Assembly (NCBI RefSeq): GCF_902459465.1
Contig: NW_022985698.1
Location: 248,001-312,000, forward strand
Reading direction: 5' to 3'
Length of the DNA: 64,000 nt
Origin: Asterias rubens
Lineage: Eukaryota; Echinodermata; Asteroidea; Forcipulatida; Asteriidae
How positions within the stretch are numbered: the first letter of the stretch is position 1; each line of letters opens with the position of its first letter. The translations under genes and the position numbers were made by a program. This document shows positions 23,901-32,805 of this stretch, in pieces. Under the pieces are notes generated by a model, which was given only the letters and a program-made list of their open reading frames with translations, made no database searches and had not been told where the DNA came from.

Positions 23901-26900
23901 CAACAGAAAAAAGTAGCAAAAGCAACTGTAAAGATATCTCCAAGACTGGAGGCCTTTCAAATACCAAAGGTGGCTTCAAGTCCAAGAGTGGCTAACGAGA
24001 CTCCATCAGGTAGCAGTAAAGTTTCTGCAGGCTCATCCAAAGTGGATGTTAGTGGAAGTAAGGGGAAAAAACAACAAAATAATGACAATGCACCAAAAGT
24101 GGGAGCCAAGCCAACCAAAAAGCTACGGACAGAGAAAACAAATGAGAAAACAACCCAAAGAGTATCCACTATCACTACCACCAGTAAAGCATCCACACCA
24201 ACATCTAAGAAAACCATCACTCATGGAAGCACTCCAGCTTCAAACACTCAGACTCAGAGCAACGGTAAATCCAAAATGGATTCTGAGAATGAAGACACCA
24301 GGCAGGAAAGAATTGTAAAGGCATTAAAATCAAAGTTTAAGCTGGCCTTTGCACATTTTTTGAGTCAAAGCATTGCTTCATTTGACAGTAAAAGTGTAAT
24401 TCTTCAGACAAAAAGTCCCTTAATCCACAAACTGAAGAGAGAACTGGAAGGATTGCTACAAGACATATATAGCAAATTTGTCATCCCTGATGCCATCAAA
24501 GCAGTCAGTAGTAACTTGACAAATCTAGACTACAGAAATCCAAAGAATCAGAAAGATGACTGCGAGATTGTGATTGGCAGTGAAACAAGGGAAATAATTA
24601 CCACTGAATTAAAAGCGAGTGAATGTGAGAAGTTTCTCTCAATCGTCAGATTGTACTACACGAAAGCTTGTGATTACATTGTGGCCAAGTTTCCTCTCAA
24701 ATCGGATGTTCTTCTACATGCTGAAGTAGCTGACTTGGACCTTAGAGTGGCTGCCAAGTTCTCCTCAGTGAGATTCTTCATCAATAAATTTCCATGTATG
24801 GTACTGGCTAAGGAATCTGAAACCATGCATGATGCCATTGATGCACTCAGGAGCAGTTTCTCGCTTACCAGCTGAATGATATTCCACCAGCAGTACTAGA
24901 ACAAACAGATGCAGATAAGCAGTGGACATTGATGGCTGATGTGATAGGTCCTTCTGGTCAACTGTGTTATGACAGGCTTGCCAAGGTCATGCTTGGTATT
25001 CTCACCATCCCACACAGCAATGCTGAATGCGAGAGAGTATTCAGTCAGGTCAGAAAAAACAAAACAGACTTTAGAGGATCTATGAGTAATAATCTTCTGT
25101 CTGCTCTACTGGTCACTAAAGCTCAACAGAAAGGCCCTTGCTATGCTAGAGAATTTGACACCTTGTTCTTAAAGAGAGCCAAATCAGCTACTTATAAAGC
25201 TCTCAATGATGACAGTTCTAGGGATCTGTAGGTACATGTATGTATGACATTCTGTTCTTGCATATTGTCAATTTATTTTTATCTTGCATTTCAAATGAAC
25301 AAAGACTGCATCACATGGAAAGGGGGGCCACTCCCAAAGGATAACACTGAAATTTCATACAAATTGTGTGCATGTCAAACACCGCGATGCGCAATTTCGT
25401 AGAAATTGTATGCATGTCAAACGCCGGGATATGCCACGATGTTTTATTACTAATTGAAATTTTCAATTGTTGGCAGCTATGTTATATGTTCTAAATTATT
25501 AGTGATGATTTACTTGTTTGTTGCATTGCAGAGATATGTAGCAGGCCGCTGTGATGTGGTGCTGAAATGGAAACCTCCAAGTCTTAACTCGGTGGATTTC
25601 AAGCTGCAAATAACCACCCTCAACAAACCAGGGTGAGGCACTATTTATATATGTGGAAGTGTTCTGGCCGAGCAGTTAAGAGCACCGAATTCAATCTCTG
25701 GTGTTTCTGATCAGCAGAGTGTGTGTTTAAGTCCCTGTCGTGACACTTCTGTCCTTAAGCAAGACACTTGACCATTGCTTTGTCCTTTGGATGGGATGTA
25801 AAGCTGCTGGTGCTGTGTGTTGTGTAACGCACGTACAAGTGCACTTATCAAAAAAGAGAAGGGTTTCGCCCCGAAGAGCTTCGCCCCGGTGTTCCCTGCA
25901 GCTGCACCTTGTAAACCCCTATATGGTGCTACATAATTGGGTCTCAGAATTCAATAACCTATCTTTCTGTAAAAATGTATATATACTCAGCGCCTTGAGT
26001 ACCTCGTTGGTAGATACGTGTGCTTTATAAGACTTTGATATTCAATTCAACATCTTTTTTCATACTGCAAAATGCTCACAAATATTGACTGTTTATGAGT
26101 GTAAAAAACTGGGCAAGTTTTTCAAGTCAATTCAATTCAACTTTTATTTCAATACTGCAAAGGTTCTTTAATGATGGCTGTTTCTGAGTGTCAAAATCTG
26201 TGCAAGTCTCGAGCATATCAAACACAGGGAAACAATTCAAACATCCTTTGTTTCTTATAACAGATGTTTTAAAACCATTACACATTATTACATAGAAATG
26301 AAACAAAGCACGGTGGTCAACGCAATGGGATTTACAGCTCTCTTGTTGGGCTAGACTCGATAATCAACCATGGCATGCTGGACTCTCACATTTACCGAGC
26401 GGTTAAGAGCACTGGTGTTTCTGATCAGCAGAGCATGGGTTTGAGTCCTGGTTGTGGCACTTGTGCACTTAAGCAATTCACTTTACTATAATTATTGTGT
26501 CTTTGGATGAGACATTAACTGTAGGTCCTGTAAACTAGGAAATGTTATGTGCCGAAAAAGAACCTAGAACACTTATCTTGGAAGAGTAGCCTGGGTTAAC
26601 CCTGGTGTTTCTGGTTCACATAGCAAGCCCCCGATGCTTACAGATTTCCTCAGGCTTCCAAGCGCAAGTAATTTTAACACCCGTTTCAAACTGGCACTCC
26701 AGAGTTGCGCCGAATCAAATTCTGAATTAAGTACATGAAAAGTTCAATGTCTGAAACAGTGTGGAGCGACTGGACGCACTAGAAGTCGAAAGATCGACTG
26801 TTGCAGTCGTTCGGAACGACTCTGGAGTACCTTGGTATCGGTCATTGGTCTTGTCATGAGCCAAGCCAATGGTAATGCTAGGTATGTTAAGTTCGCTTGT

Positions 26901-29900
26901 CTGAAACCAAAATTTATTCGGGTCATTCTAGAGTCAATAAAACGGGTGTAAGTTCACTCTATGAGGCATACTCATTTCAATACCAGAAATATCTAATAAT
27001 AATCTTGATTAACTATTACAGAATGCTACCTGAAACCAAAGGTCTCCTCTTCGTTGGTGGTGCTCCACATCCATTCTCAGAAATCAAGATCACCAAGGAC
27101 TTGAAGCAATACGACAAGAAGATCATCGAGTGCAAATTTGCCAATAATAGTTGGGTTTTCATGAGAGAGAGGACAGACAAGAGCTTTCCCAATGGATACG
27201 CCACAGCTGTCGGTAAGTCAAAATATCTTGCACCTTTTTCTTGAAGACCATTGGAGAACACTGATCGAAATGTTGAGTTTTACACTACAGATACTTTTCA
27301 GTGCCACCACAATATAAAGAGAGATTTCATGTACATTGTGTTACCACAAACTTAAAATACATACATGCTTTAAATCGTTAATATAGGCAGTAAATGATGT
27401 ATCGATTGTGTCTTCTAAGACTGTAGTTCCTGAGGTAGCAAATTTCACTTATAGAACTATGAGAACTGTTCAAATGGGGACAAAAATGTATTTGGTGGTT
27501 TTGACAGAAGGCCAACCCCCCCCCCCCCCGAAAATTAAACAATAACAAAAATAATAATGATCAATCATTAAATAATAATAATAAAATAAAATTACATTTG
27601 TATATCGCTTTCCACAGGCGTTTCAAAGCGCTTTAAATTATTACCTTTAAACCATCAACAAATTATTTCATTTTTAGCACGTAAGTGAACATGCAGGCTT
27701 AAATGCCGAAAAACAAAAACTTGTTGAGTTATTTGTTGTTGCTTGTTAACATGGTTAAGTGTTTTTTTCTAAATCACTCTCATATTTAAAATCAATAAAG
27801 GACGGGAAATGTTTCGTCTATTACTTGGGTAATCCAATAATAAGGGTATTTGAGAAAAGAATAAATTCTTTTTATAAAGCCGGGTTCATACTTCCTGCCA
27901 ATGCGATGGTGACGCGACAATCGGTACGTGCTTCCTTTCCTTTTACGTATGACGAAGTGAAATTCGCTTCGCACAGAGCATTTGCATGAACTATGAACCA
28001 AGCTTAACTCTTTGTTTATTTGATACTACATTTGTTGTAGTACCAATAGTCTTAAAATTTCTACCATTTTTAATTCTACTTTGCTTACAATGGCTGTTGA
28101 ATATAAAGCTGTAATTGTGATTGTGCACCAAATTGCTGAACAGGCAAACATTTTGCTATGCAATAGAACAGAGTGTACCATTTTGCGTCTGTGTCCGTAA
28201 TGTCAGCAGTTTTTTCGATTGTTGAAAAAAAAAAATTCAAGTACCTGTAAACCACTTTAAAATTGTAAATGGAGACGAGGGTTTGAGTGAAAATATTTAG
28301 AGTGGATTCATTTGTGAGTTTTTTTTTTCATCTGAATGGACCCTTATGGGTTGGTTGTCTATTAAGTATTGTCAAAGTGTTTTTTTCTAAATCACTCTCA
28401 TATTTAAAATCAATAAAGGACGGGAAATGTTTCGTCTATTACTTGGGTAATCCAATAATAAGGGTATTTGAGAAAAGAATAAATTCTTTTTATAAAGCCG
28501 GGTTCATACTTCCTGCCAATGCGATGGTGACGCGACAATCGGTACGTGCTTCCTTTCCTTTTACGTATGACGAAGTGAAATTCGCTTCGCACAGAGCATT
28601 TGCATGAACTATGAACCAAGCTTAACTCTTTGTTTATTTGATACTACATTTGTTGTAGTACCAATAGTCTTAAAATTTCTACCATTTTTAATTCTACTTT
28701 GCTTACAATGGCTGTTGAATATAAAGCTGTAATTGTGATTGTGCACCAAATTGCTGAACAGGCAAACATTTTGCTATGCAATAGAACAGAGTGTACCATT
28801 TTGCGTCTGTGTCCGTAATGTCAGCAGTTTTTTCGATTGTTGAAAAAAAAAAATTCAAGTACCTGTAAACCACTTTAAAATTGTAAATGGAGACGAGGGT
28901 TTGAGTGAAAATATTTAGAGTGGATTCATTTGTGAGTTTTTTTTTTCATCTGAATGGACCCTTATGGGTTGGTTGTCTATTAAGTATTGTCAATGTCTAT
29001 AACATACATTGTAGTATGCACACAGAGGGTGCCGCCTTGTTTTTGGTTTTAAGGTGTACAACAACATGGTACTCCACTTGAAATAAACCCCTGTCGTACC
29101 CTACATGTACATGTACCACCACCCCACACAAGTGTGTGTGTACATACGCCTGCAACCGTGGACCTCCTAATTATCCCTCATACATACCCATGGGTGAAGA
29201 GAAACAATTATAGTGAAGCATCTTTCTCAAGGACACAAGTGCCATGACCAGGATTTGAACCCACACTCCAATGACTTTACCACCAGAACTTGAATTCCAT
29301 GCTCTTAATAACCGGCCAAGACTCCCTACATCGTATTGTGTACATGTATGTCATAGCAAATTCTGTCTTAGCCTTCTGATTTCATGTTTTCTTTGAACAC
29401 CTGTGTAAAATAGCGTTGCTTAAGATACAAGTGTCATGACTGGGACTCAAAAGCACACTCTGCTGAACAGAAACACTCAGAGCTTGAGTCCGGTGCTCTC
29501 AATCACAACTCTAAGAAATAAAACCCAAATCTCTCACACTCTGTACGTGAATATGTCATAACCTTTTGGTTTCACGACTGGGACTCGAAACCCACACTCT
29601 GATGCTCTTAAGGGCTAGGCCATGATACTCCACAGCAGCTCTATGCAATACATGCAATAGGGCCCAAATCTCTAACATTCTGTACATGTATGTCATGGCC
29701 TTCTGATTTTATGTATTTCTAAACAGCCTTGTAGTAGCTTTGCTTAAGGACACAGTTGTCTTGACTTAAGGACACAGTTGTCTTGACTGGGTCTTGACAA
29801 ACGTATACTTCGCCTTTAAGCAGCTCTATGCAATAGGGCCCAAATCTCTCACACTGTGAATGTAATAGCGACTTCCGTCATAGCCTTCTGATTCTATGTA

Positions 29901-30114
29901 TAATTTCTTAACAGCCGTGTGTAATAGCATTGCTAATCCAGTCACCAAGGACATCCTACTGAAGTTCATTGAAGAGCACGCCTTGAAGCCAACCGGTAAG
30001 CGTCCAGCGTCGGAAGAAGGCAGTAGGGAATCATCCACTAAGAAGCAGCGGGTAACAGAAGGGGATAGTCAGCTCATGCCACCACCGAGGCAAACCCACC
30101 ATCTGACTCACTGA
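10066..30114 (+). CDS. RNGTT: mRNA-capping enzyme (RNA 5'-triphosphatase / guanylyltransferase), 14 coding exons
   Basis: Nuclear enzyme that removes the gamma-phosphate from nascent RNA polymerase II transcripts and transfers GMP to make the cap. Coding exons: 10066-10120, 10446-10659, 11979-12143, 12771-12910, 14609-14718, 15021-15115, 16497-16598, 17056-17188, 18039-18110, 19134-19298, 21547-21621, 25532-25632, 27022-27212, 29915-30114. All junctions are GT-AG and phases agree, giving 605 residues (the human protein is about 597). The N-terminal cysteine-phosphatase domain (residues about 1-190) carries [10 protein letters not shown] with Cys123. A short acidic/Ser-rich linker follows (about 192-228). 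The nucleotidyltransferase domain has KADG (Lys289 is the GMP acceptor), DGE at 337-339, DGVIFQP at 433-439, LKWKPP at 453-458 and [10 protein letters not shown] near 520-529. The start ATG lies in a good context (gccATGg) and aligns with the family N-terminus. The residue after KADG is Ile, where vertebrates have Thr. No inactivating change is visible, so the gene looks functional. Confidence -1.
10162..10219 (+). repeat. SINE body fragment in RNGTT intron 1
   Basis: gtgttgtgcaatgcatgtaa-aagaacct matches the body of the SINEs at 18960 and 19600 (reverse) and 25800 (forward). Confidence 0.5.
10690..11277 (+). repeat. MITE of the CCCTTGGACACTTTTGGTAAACA family, interrupted by a palindrome
   Basis: Ends cccttggacacttttggtaa and ccgaaagtgtataatggcttt. 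Uninterrupted relatives lie at 33722-34176 (reverse) and 47611-47931. The 209 bp from 10912 to 11120 are absent from those copies. Confidence 0.8.
10912..11133. repeat. Palindromic insertion flanked by 13-bp direct repeats
   Basis: taattgtgttaat occurs at 10912-10924 and 11121-11133. Between them two arms of about 80 bp (tttgcggtaacaccatgtaa versus ttacatggtgttaccgcaaa; ccaacggttcttttcagaac at the centre) are almost perfectly complementary with almost no loop. Related single arms occur at about 14040-14130, 14870-14950 and 27300-27350. Confidence 0.85.
11386..11777 (+). repeat. 385-bp MITE copy in RNGTT intron 2
   Basis: From ttaaaggcagtggatactat to agtgtccactgcctttaa. It splits another element whose two parts lie at 11277-11385 and 11778-11835. 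Confidence 0.85.
11898..11966 (+). repeat. (TTGA)n microsatellite next to the RNGTT exon 3 acceptor
   Basis: About 17 tandem TTGA units ending 12 bases before exon 3 (acceptor ...ggttatttccag, exon at 11979). Each unit contains TTGAT, which fits the loose metazoan branch-point pattern YTNAY. Confidence 0.9.
12185..12435. repeat. Foldback MITE related to the GGGCCCAATTTCATA family
   Basis: Left gggcccaacttcatggct, right agaactatgaatttgggctc, with repeated gcttac/gtaagc pairs inside. Located in RNGTT intron 3. Confidence 0.65.
13205..13400 (+). mobile_element. CR1/L2-like LINE fragment in RNGTT intron 4
   Basis: A decayed frame resembles the LLRDLHWL ... [13 protein letters not shown] region of CR1/L2-like reverse transcriptases, then gcgctttataaatt and a short TTA tail. 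About 200 bp, frameshifted. Confidence 0.55.
13425..13590 (-). repeat. Interspersed repeat with 'AAGGGCACCAA' blocks
   Basis: Contains tcaagggcaccaa, aaagggcaccctatgaggaa and aaatttctactggagc. Relatives are 33400-33580 (opposite orientation) and, more diverged, 38995-39260. The 126-codon frame over it is a repeat artefact. Confidence 0.65.
14155..14547 (-). repeat. 385-bp MITE copy in RNGTT intron 4
   Basis: ttaaaggcagtggacactat to agtatccagtgtctttaa, ending about 60 bases before exon 5 (14609). Confidence 0.85.
15135..15734. repeat. Cluster of three MITE pieces in RNGTT intron 6
   Basis: 15135-15198 is a truncated + copy (caaagaccag, ataacaaacctgtgaaaat). 15199-15534 is a nearly complete - copy. 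15535-15734 is a piece of the subfamily seen at 480 and 40538 (gaagttgcaag, gaattacctctttctcaaa). Looks like repeated insertion into related sequence. Confidence 0.7.
16015..16112. repeat. Palindrome (CTTTTTCGTTCCATCTGAAAA arms)
   Basis: tttttcgttccatctgaaaa ... agtaccattgcacgctg meets cagcgtgcaatggtacttt ... tccatc-type arms reading back to ggatggaacgaaaaag; arms of about 38 bp with no loop. In RNGTT intron 6. Confidence 0.8.
16298..16484. repeat. Inverted/direct repeat cluster abutting the RNGTT exon 7 acceptor
   Basis: aatgaatg...cgtgcaatggtgcgaat (about 16301-16334) is complementary to attcgcaccattgcactc...attcatt (16379-16411), and a third copy (ttgcaccattgcactcataa) at about 16443-16476 ends some 20 bases before exon 7 at 16497. 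Confidence 0.75.
16800..17000 (-). mobile_element. CR1/L2-like LINE reverse-transcriptase fragment in RNGTT intron 7
   Basis: On the - strand a frame reads [20 protein letters not shown], then [16 protein letters not shown] and [14 protein letters not shown], characteristic of the C-terminal part of CR1/L2-like reverse transcriptases. It ends about 55 bases before exon 8. Confidence 0.75.
17276..17582. repeat. MITE with AGGCCTGGCAACTAGT / ACTAGTTGCCCATGCCT ends
   Basis: Imperfect terminal inverted repeats (aggcctggcaactagtacg versus the complement of attctactagttgcccatgcct), plus gtcgcga/tcgcgac blocks inside. The ends look hAT-like. In RNGTT intron 8. Confidence 0.6.
18740..19080 (-). repeat. 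SINE copy, reverse orientation, RNGTT intron 9
   Basis: Contains ctaccaacaaggtactcaag, ggaacaccggggcgaacccc, tgggttcttttacatgcgtt and gggaccaacagctttacgtc, the body of the tRNA-headed SINE also seen forward at 25660-26040. The tRNA-like head is missing. Confidence 0.65.
19340..19735 (-). repeat. SINE copy, reverse orientation, RNGTT intron 10
   Basis: Same body blocks as the previous copy, plus the tRNA-like head in reverse (tcgaacccactctctgctga, ttaaccgttcgaccacgac). Confidence 0.7.
20160..20222 (+). repeat. tRNA-like sequence, probably a SINE head
   Basis: tagctcagtgggtagatagt resembles an A box, and aggttgcaggttcatgtcct a B box. No complete cloverleaf or acceptor stem was found, so it is not called as a tRNA gene. 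Confidence 0.5.
20777..21180. repeat. Short element with AT(T)CATAAATACCT inverted ends
   Basis: gattcataaatacct at 20778 and its complement aggtatttatgaat at about 21163 bracket about 400 bp with no gene. Two internal blocks (acagtttcgctattcctatt and acagtttcttcattcctatt) are direct repeats about 115 bp apart. Confidence 0.5.
21193..21328. repeat. Large palindrome (GGTTTTCAACTAGTGGTTTAAA arms)
   Basis: Arms of about 55 bp (actagtggtttaaaccc, aggcctggttcttgataatt and complements) around a short centre (acctcgactttgtctcggt). RNGTT intron 10. Confidence 0.85.
21811..22140 (+). repeat. SINE 3' parts in RNGTT intron 11
   Basis: aagcgccttgagtacc (21819) and ggagtaccttgttggtagat ... taagactttgatattatt (22085-22140) match the 3' end of the SINE at 25660-26040. 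They lie directly upstream of the hAT element. Confidence 0.6.
22149..25481 (+). mobile_element. hAT-superfamily DNA transposon in RNGTT intron 11
   Basis: About 3.3 kb bounded by inverted ends: catagctgccaac at 22149 and gttggcagctatg ending at 25481. The left end is followed by several copies of TTACGAA in both orientations; the right end has two imperfect direct repeats (25360-25440), both suggestive of subterminal transposase-binding sites. The flanking 8-mers are only partly alike, so no clean target-site duplication is seen. It carries a transposase in the same orientation as RNGTT and sits between the exon 11 donor (21622) and the exon 12 acceptor (25531). Confidence 0.8.
22861..25231 (+). 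pseudogene. hAT transposase with BED-type zinc finger, broken by two frameshifts
   Basis: Three open segments in different frames: 22861-about 23455 (frame 1), about 23455-24850 (frame 3) and about 24854-25231 (frame 2). Order: a BED-like zinc finger (Cys35, Cys38, His55, His61 counted from the ATG at 22861), a segment with SISTDGS, then [10 protein letters not shown], a TRWLS...HHW segment, a Ser/Thr/Lys-rich low-complexity stretch of about 130 residues (23912-24303), and a C-terminal dimerisation region with [13 protein letters not shown]. These are hallmarks of hAT transposases. The frameshifts suggest a decayed or recently dead copy; sequencing error cannot be excluded. A possible acceptor (ttttttag) lies just upstream of the ATG. 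Confidence 0.8.
25655..26045 (+). repeat. tRNA-headed SINE, near full length, RNGTT intron 12
   Basis: The head ggccgagcagttaagagcac and gtgtgtttaagtccctgtcg resemble the A and B boxes of a Leu/Ser-type tRNA. The body has gatgggatgtaaagctgctg, gtgtaacgcacgtacaag and cgccccggtgttccct, and the 3' end has cgccttgagtacctcgttgg and actttgatatt. Starts about 25 bp after exon 12. Confidence 0.75.
26385..26650 (+). repeat. SINE copy, diverged, RNGTT intron 12
   Basis: Head accgagcggttaagagcact ... gggtttgagtcctggttgtg, then gcacttaagcaattcacttt. The body is decayed. Confidence 0.65.
26650..27021. other. End of RNGTT intron 12, nothing recognised
   Basis: No repeat ends or coding blocks seen. The acceptor at 27020-27021 (ctattacag) opens exon 13. 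Confidence 0.4.
27757..28992 (+). repeat. Perfect 618-bp tandem duplication in RNGTT intron 13
   Basis: 27757-28374 and 28375-28992 appear identical by eye throughout, including poly-T and poly-A runs. Each unit starts aagtgtttttttctaaat and ends attaagtattgtca. Reading frames of about 70-77 codons are duplicated with it and show no recognisable protein. Confidence 0.9.
29190..29870 (-). repeat. Degraded reverse SINE heads, RNGTT intron 13
   Basis: Several pieces with gaacccacactc, gccatgaccaggatttgaac and ctcttaataaccggccaag (about 29215-29325, 29420-29510, 29570-29630), the tRNA-like head in reverse. Repeated gcaatagggcccaaatctct blocks (29655, 29831) show local duplication. Confidence 0.55.
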
Positions 30115-30149
30115 GTGTGGTGTAGTGGACTTTGTGGATTGGTAGGTGA

Positions 30150-30788
30150 GGTTTTGCTGAACTATCCTGCTGACAAGGATGTGCTGTTACTAAATCAACG
30201 AGAGTAACGATGCAAGTTTATGACAGGATTCGCAAAACTAACTAAATGCTTCTCTAACAGTGTATTGCACTGGACAAGGTGTGCAAAGATTTGCCACACA
30301 AACAAGATGCTTTTGACCTTCTGGAAATATCCAAATGTCTGAGGATTGGTTGACCGGACCATCTTGCTGACAAGAATGTGCTGTACTAAAACAACAAGAA
30401 TAAAGGTGCAAGTTTGGGATAGGATTTGCCAAACTATTGCTTCTTTAAGAGTGTATTGCAATGGCCAAGATATTCGGAGTACTTGAGATTATGCCAAATT
30501 GATCATGTTGCTGACACTAATGTACATTGGCTCTTTATTTTAAGAGTGTATTGCTGTTGCCACGATATGTGCATTATACTGAAAGGATTTGCCAAGCACA
30601 GACCCAGAAATGATGCTTTACTGGCCAACTGGAAATGTCAAAATGTCTGTGAGGATTTGCCGAATGGACCATCTTGCTGACACGAATGTGCCGTACTAAA
30701 ACATTGAGGATTAAAGGTGCAAGTTTCTCATAGGATTTGCAAAACTAACCAATTGCTTCTTCAAGAGTGTACTGCACTGGCCACGATA
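30150..30788 (+). repeat. Degenerate tandem repeat downstream of RNGTT, part 1
   Basis: Recurring blocks catcttgctgacaagaatgt, aaaggtgcaagttt, aggatttgccaaact and gagtgtattgca at irregular spacing of about 150-200 bp. Probably includes the RNGTT 3' UTR. The array continues after the mariner element. Confidence 0.65.
30399..30404 (+). terminator. Candidate RNGTT poly(A) signal AATAAA
   Basis: First canonical AATAAA seen on the + strand downstream of the RNGTT stop codon, about 285 bases after it. It lies inside the degenerate tandem repeat described below, so it may be fortuitous. Confidence 0.35.
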
Positions 30789-30790
30789 TA

Positions 30791-31890
30791 AACTGCTCAC
30801 AAAAAGTAAGGAAACTTTTTTCAATCCAGTATATTTGTTATTATTTAATACTCTCTTTGTATATGGTATATATCATTGCAAAGCTGAACTGTTCCTCTTT
30901 AAAATGATACCGTAATTGCAATGATTACATGTTGCTGGACTTGACCACGTTAATCATAATGAGACAAAGTCACAAATCAAATGTGCCAAAATTAGCAATT
31001 TTGTGTTTACGTGTGAACAATCAAATTGACACTGTAATTCAAACAAGCAAGACAACTTACTGATCTTAATCCACATTATTGAGACAAGAAAGTTGGTATA
31101 GAGCAAGACAACTTACTGATCTTAATACACTTTATTGATACAAAAAGTTCAGTAACAAGTGGATGATCCGAAGGCGTTGATGACATCCTGGCACCTTCTT
31201 CTCATGCTGCACATAAGTCCTGTGATGCGCTGATGATGAGGGATGGCGTTCCATTCTTTATTAAGGAACATGGTTTGGTCAGCCACAGTTTATGTGTTGG
31301 TGGTTCTGGCGTGGACAGCAAGGCCAAGCTGGTCCCACAGATGTTCCATGGGATTCAGGTTTTGACTGTTAGCAGGCCAATCCATCCGGTGCACCCCAAA
31401 ATTGTTAAGGTAGTCAGTCACCAGTCGGGCTCGATGGGGGCGAGCGTTGTCATCTTGGAAGATGGCATTTGGTCCAAGAGTCTGCAAGTATGGGACTGCA
31501 TTCGGCTGTGGAAAATCGTCTTGCAAATACCCATCAAACAAGGTGTTTTTCATGAGACATGTGAGATGAGGGTTTATGTCCGATGAGCTTACTGGTGCAA
31601 ATCGTTTTGTAAACCATTAATGGTTCTGAAAAGCTTGATCGGTTCGGTTATTGAGCATTACCTATTGACCATTCACATAACAACGGTAATTTTGGCACAT
31701 TTGATTTGTGACTTTGGCTCATTGTTATTCGTGTAGCCAAGTTCAGCAACATGTAATCATTGCAAATGTGGTATCATTTTAAAGAGGAACAGTTCAGCTT
31801 TGCATTGATATATACCATATACAAAGAGAGTATTAAATAATAACAAATATACTGGAATAAAAAAAGTTTCCTTACTTTTTGTGAGCAGTT
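30791..31890 (-). mobile_element. Deleted Tc1/mariner-type transposon with long inverted repeats
   Basis: 1100 bp flanked by TA on both sides (30789-30790 and 31891-31892). The ends begin aactgctcacaaaaagtaag and its complement, and the inverted similarity continues for about 230 bp on each side. The interior holds only the C-terminal part of a DDE transposase on the - strand, so the element has lost most of its gene and depends on a partner for movement. Confidence 0.85.
31290..31553 (-). pseudogene. Tc1-like transposase fragment (DDE_3 C-terminal part)
   Basis: 87 codons with DDNARPHRA, then MDWPANSQNLNPMEHLWDQL, the typical second Asp and third acidic region of Tc1-like transposases. The N-terminal helix-turn-helix region and the first catalytic Asp are missing. 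It lies inside the element at 30791-31890. Confidence 0.8.
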
Positions 31891-31894
31891 TATG

Positions 31895-32560
31895 TGCAAA
31901 GACAAAAACGTTTTGCCACACACACACACACACCCACGCACACATTGGGATTTGCTGATCTACTAGATATGTCCAAGTGGCTTTGACGATTTGCCCAACT
32001 GACCATCTCGCTGAATATGCTGTACAATAAGGATCACTGTTCGAGAAAGCTGAAAGGATTTGCCAAAATGGCTGTCTTGCACTGCCATATTGAATAACAG
32101 AAAGTTTTGGAAGGTTTTGCCACTTTGACAACAAGAATGCTTGTGAACATTCAGTGTTGCTAATGTGGATATTTGTAAAGTAAACTAATTTGCCACGAAA
32201 CTAACCATTTTGCTGACTACAAAAATGTGCTGTTCACTAATACAAGGATAACTGCAAAAGGCTAAGCTTTGCCAAGCTGGCCATCTAGCAGTAACTACAA
32301 AAAAGTGTTGCAGTTACAATACAGAAAGATGTGCAGATGTCTTAAAGGATTTGCCACACATGGCTACATGTACTGTATAAGGGTGTGTTGTGCTGAAACG
32401 GTTTGCTTTTTTGACTACAAGAGCGGAATCATTGAGAAGATTTTCAAATATGTCTATCAGGATTTGCCACACCGACTGCAAGAATGTGTTGCCTTGATCA
32501 AGTGGAAATGCCCAAATTGCTGAAAACGGTTTGCCAAATTGACTGCAATAGTGTGTAGCA
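31895..32560 (+). repeat. Degenerate tandem repeat downstream of RNGTT, part 2
   Basis: Same gatttgcca / gctgac / tgtgctgt vocabulary as 30150-30788, now separated from it by the Tc1/mariner insertion; also a (CA)n run at 31919-31932. Confidence 0.6.
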
Positions 32561-32805
32561 CTGACTGCAACAGTGTGTAGCATGATGACCTTGCATAAGT
32601 GTTACTTGCTTAACATGATTTGCAATTTTTAATTCAAGAATGTCTACACGTAGCTCAACACATGTACATGTAGGTTCAATTCCTATACATTTAACAGCAG
32701 CAAACTGTGTAGATGGAGGATGCAAAAGTATGAGACCTCATTAAAATTTTGGATAAATAAGGACAGTCGTCAAGTACGCTTCAAATAAGTTCACCTGAAC
32801 ATTGT

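Noticed and set aside
27759..28607. Duplicated frames of 76 and 106 codons as a gene pair
   Set aside because: They lie in RNGTT intron 13, lack any recognisable domain and exist because of the 618-bp duplication.
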